Source: Candidatus Hydrogenedentota bacterium (GTDB lineage Bacteria > Hydrogenedentota > Hydrogenedentia > Hydrogenedentiales > CAITNO01). From it: a DNA stretch of 5,913 bases. The DNA lies in assembly GCA_903922535.1 (NCBI GenBank), contig CAIXUF010001007.1, forward strand, positions 1 to 5,913. The letters are read 5' to 3'. The position numbers were made by a program, and so were the translations under genes. Of this stretch, positions 4,343 through 5,913 are shown one piece after another. The stretch's first letter is position 1. Every line of letters starts with the position of its first letter. The notes under the pieces were generated by a model. That model ran no database searches. It saw only the letters and a list, made by a program, of their open reading frames with translations, and was not told where the DNA came from.

Positions 4343-5913
4343 GCACCATTCTGGACGCACTCAAGCGGGTGGAGGATCACCTGCGAAATGAAGCCGGGCA
4401 AAAGGCCCCGGATGGACTGCCGGGGCACCCCGACCCGTCCAGACCCCGTGATGACACCCCGCTTCAGATCAAGAACGGCGTTCCAGGCGAAAATGACGAG
4501 GTCAGGGAAGTGTACGCCGGCATAGTCGGCATGCTGGCGCGCATCCAGGAGCAGATAAGGGCGTCCAGGGATGAGGGACGCGCCGAGGCAAGAACCGCCA
4601 ACCTGGAACTGGCGAAGACGATGAGCGCGCTGCAGAACGATTTTGTCCGCCAGACAGAGGCCGTGCGAAAGGAATTCCAGAAACGGGATGCGGATCGGGA
4701 GGCCGGAAACGCAAGGCTGGCCGAGACGCAATCCAAAATCGACGCGCTAAAGAAAACGCTCGCCCAGACCAGCGGGGAACTGGCGCAGGCCGTGAACGCA
4801 CTGCAAAACGATCTCGCACGCCAGAAAGAGGCGGTCCAGAAAGACTTGCAGAAACGGGACACGGCGCAGCAGGCGGGAAACGCCATGCTGGCGACGGTGC
4901 AATCGCAAACCGACGCACTGAAGAAAATCCTCGCCCAAACCAACACCGCAAACGAGAAACTGGCCCAGACCACGGCCGCGCTGCAAAACGATTTCATGCA
5001 GCACAGGGATACCGTTCAAAAAGAGTTGCTGAAGCGGGACAAGGCGCTCCAGGCAGAAAACGCCGCATTGGCGGCAGTGCAGTCCCAGACAGAAGCGCTG
5101 AAAAAGGCGCTCGCCCAAACCGGCGGAACAGGTGAAAAACTTGCGCAAACCATTGCCGCACTGCAAGACGATTTCATGCGCCATAAAGATGCGGTTCAAA
5201 AGGAACTGAAGACGCGGGATGCCGCGCACCGGGAAGGAAACGCCGCATTGGCGGCGGTGCAGTCCCAGGCGGACGCGCTCAAAAAGGCCCTCGCCCAAAC
5301 CAATGGAGCAAACGAGAAACTGGCGCAGCTCATGGCCGCACTGCGGGACGATTTCATGCGCCAGGGCCAGGCAATTGAGATGGAGTCAAAGAAGCGGGAT
5401 GCCGAACGCGAGGCTGGAAAAACCGCGCTTGCGGGGGCCCTGTCCCAGACCGACGCACTCAAAATGCTTGTCGACGATACCAGGAGAATCTGCGCGCGGT
5501 TGGCGCAGGCGGTCACTGCACTGCAAAACGATCTTGAGATCCAAAAAGAGACGGTACAGAAAGCGTCCCAGAAGCATGATGCCGAACGCGAGGCCGGAAA
5601 CGCCACACTGACGGCGATGCAATCCCAGACCGAGACCTTGAAACAGCTTCTCAACGAGACCGGAGGCACCAGCGCACAGTTGGCGCAGGCGGTCACCGCA
5701 CTGCGGAACGATTTCATCCGCCAGGGAGAGGCAATTCAAGAGGAATTTCAAAAACGGGATGCCCAACGGGCGGCAGAAATCGCCCGGCCGACGGAGCCGC
5801 AATCCCAGAACGATGGGTTGAAAGAGATTCTCGCCGAAACCCAGGGGACCCAGGCACAGTTGGCGCAGGCGCTCACCGCACTGCGGAACGATTTCATCCG
5901 CCAGGAAGCGGCG
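4339..5913 (+). CDS. Coiled-coil repeat protein with GspB-like N-terminal motif, partial (C-terminus beyond window)
   Basis: The frame is open from ATG 4339 to the right edge (525 codons) with no stop. GAGGA (4323-4327) lies 11 bases upstream. Residues 1-12 (MSTILDALKRVE) match the short ILDALKR-type motif at the N-terminus of GspB/ExeB-type secretion proteins. A Pro/Gly/Asp-rich linker covers about 22-55, and from about residue 58 the chain is almost wholly helical and rich in Ala, Gln, Lys and Glu. Residues 98-525 contain eight starts of a ~60-residue repeat (consensus pieces ALQNDF, AVQKELQKRD, AVQSQTDALKK, LAQT). There is a single Tyr near residue 67, one Cys in a later repeat, and no Trp. 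No membrane segment is present in the visible part, so a C-terminal anchor or domain may lie outside the window. The protein is most likely a long rod-like scaffold or filament. It follows the PP2C gene and may be its partner or substrate. Coding is certain; the function is unknown. Confidence 0.88.
   Translation, partial: MSTILDALKRVEDHLRNEAGQKAPDGLPGHPDPSRPRDDTPLQIKNGVPGENDEVREVYAGIVGMLARIQEQIRASRDEGRAEARTANLELAKTMSALQNDFVRQTEAVRKEFQKRDADREAGNARLAETQSKIDALKKTLAQTSGELAQAVNALQNDLARQKEAVQKDLQKRDTAQQAGNAMLATVQSQTDALKKILAQTNTANEKLAQTTAALQNDFMQHRDTVQKELLKRDKALQAENAALAAVQSQTEALKKALAQTGGTGEKLAQTIAALQDDFMRHKDAVQKELKTRDAAHREGNAALAAVQSQADALKKALAQTNGANEKLAQLMAALRDDFMRQGQAIEMESKKRDAEREAGKTALAGALSQTDALKMLVDDTRRICARLAQAVTALQNDLEIQKETVQKASQKHDAEREAGNATLTAMQSQTETLKQLLNETGGTSAQLAQAVTALRNDFIRQGEAIQEEFQKRDAQRAAEIARPTEPQSQNDGLKEILAETQGTQAQLAQALTALRNDFIRQEAA
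4630..5913 (+). repeat. Tandem 180-bp coding repeats (eight starts, last truncated)
   Basis: The CTGCxxxACGAT block (Leu-Gln/Arg-Asn/Asp-Asp) recurs at 4630, 4801, 4981, 5161, 5341, 5521, 5701 and 5881. The first spacing is 171 bases and all later ones are exactly 180. Copies are clearly related at the DNA level but diverged. The units beginning at 4981 and 5161 are among the most alike, for example in the CGCCGCATTGGCGGC stretch, which points to past unit duplication. The array continues past the right edge. Confidence 0.95.

Noticed and set aside
4105..5802. Several long minus-strand frames over the repeat array, with repeat-like products
   Set aside because: Their periodicity is only the mirror of the 180-bp coding repeat. 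The plus frame is continuous for 525 codons with a ribosome site and a coherent coiled-coil composition.
4630..5913. Periodic repeats as a CRISPR array or satellite DNA
   Set aside because: The period is 180 bases, the copies are diverged along their whole length, there are no repeat/spacer boundaries, and the reading frame is preserved throughout.

Overview
The window comes from a GC-rich bacterium with Shine-Dalgarno-led genes and consensus-type sigma70 promoters sitting in short AT-rich islands. The gene mix is a large secreted carbohydrate-active-type protein, a GH46-type chitosanase, a PP2C-type Ser/Thr phosphatase and a long coiled-coil repeat protein. This would suit an environmental polysaccharide-degrading lineage such as Hydrogenedentota, Planctomycetota, Lentisphaerota or a relative. 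That placement is an impression from gene style, not something the sequence proves.

Layout. (1) Bases 1-2183, minus strand: one long open frame running off the left edge, encoding a secreted protein of at least 727 residues. It has a signal peptide, two tandem HTH-like three-helix modules and a TIM-barrel glycoside-hydrolase-like core. (2) Bases 2184-2341: a divergent intergenic region. It carries a strong promoter (TTGACA-N17-TAGAAT) and a perfect AAGGAGGT ribosome site for the rightward gene, and a 13-bp dyad near the leftward gene. (3) Bases 2342-3022, plus strand: a compact chitosanase of 226 residues without a signal peptide. (4) Bases 3023-3290: intergenic, with a second good promoter (TTGAAA-N17-TACAAT), an inverted repeat framing its -10 box, and a perfect 15-bp palindrome just before the next gene. 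(5) Bases 3291-4115: a PP2C phosphatase. (6) Bases 4112-4342: a doubtful 76-codon frame joined to both neighbours by ATGA overlaps. (7) Bases 4339-5913, running off the right edge: a protein with a GspB-like N-terminal motif followed by at least eight copies of a ~60-residue (180-bp) coiled-coil repeat.

How they may work together. The divergent hydrolases (1 and 3) could share regulation and act on amino-sugar polymers. The phosphatase and the coiled-coil protein look like one transcription unit, which suggests a phospho-regulated envelope, secretion or scaffold function. The link between the two halves is only proximity. The points most worth a second look are the 180-bp repeat protein with its secretion-type N-terminal motif, the HTH-like modules in an exported enzyme-like protein, and the chitosanase without an export signal. 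No tRNA, rRNA, CRISPR array, insertion sequence or phage integration site was seen.
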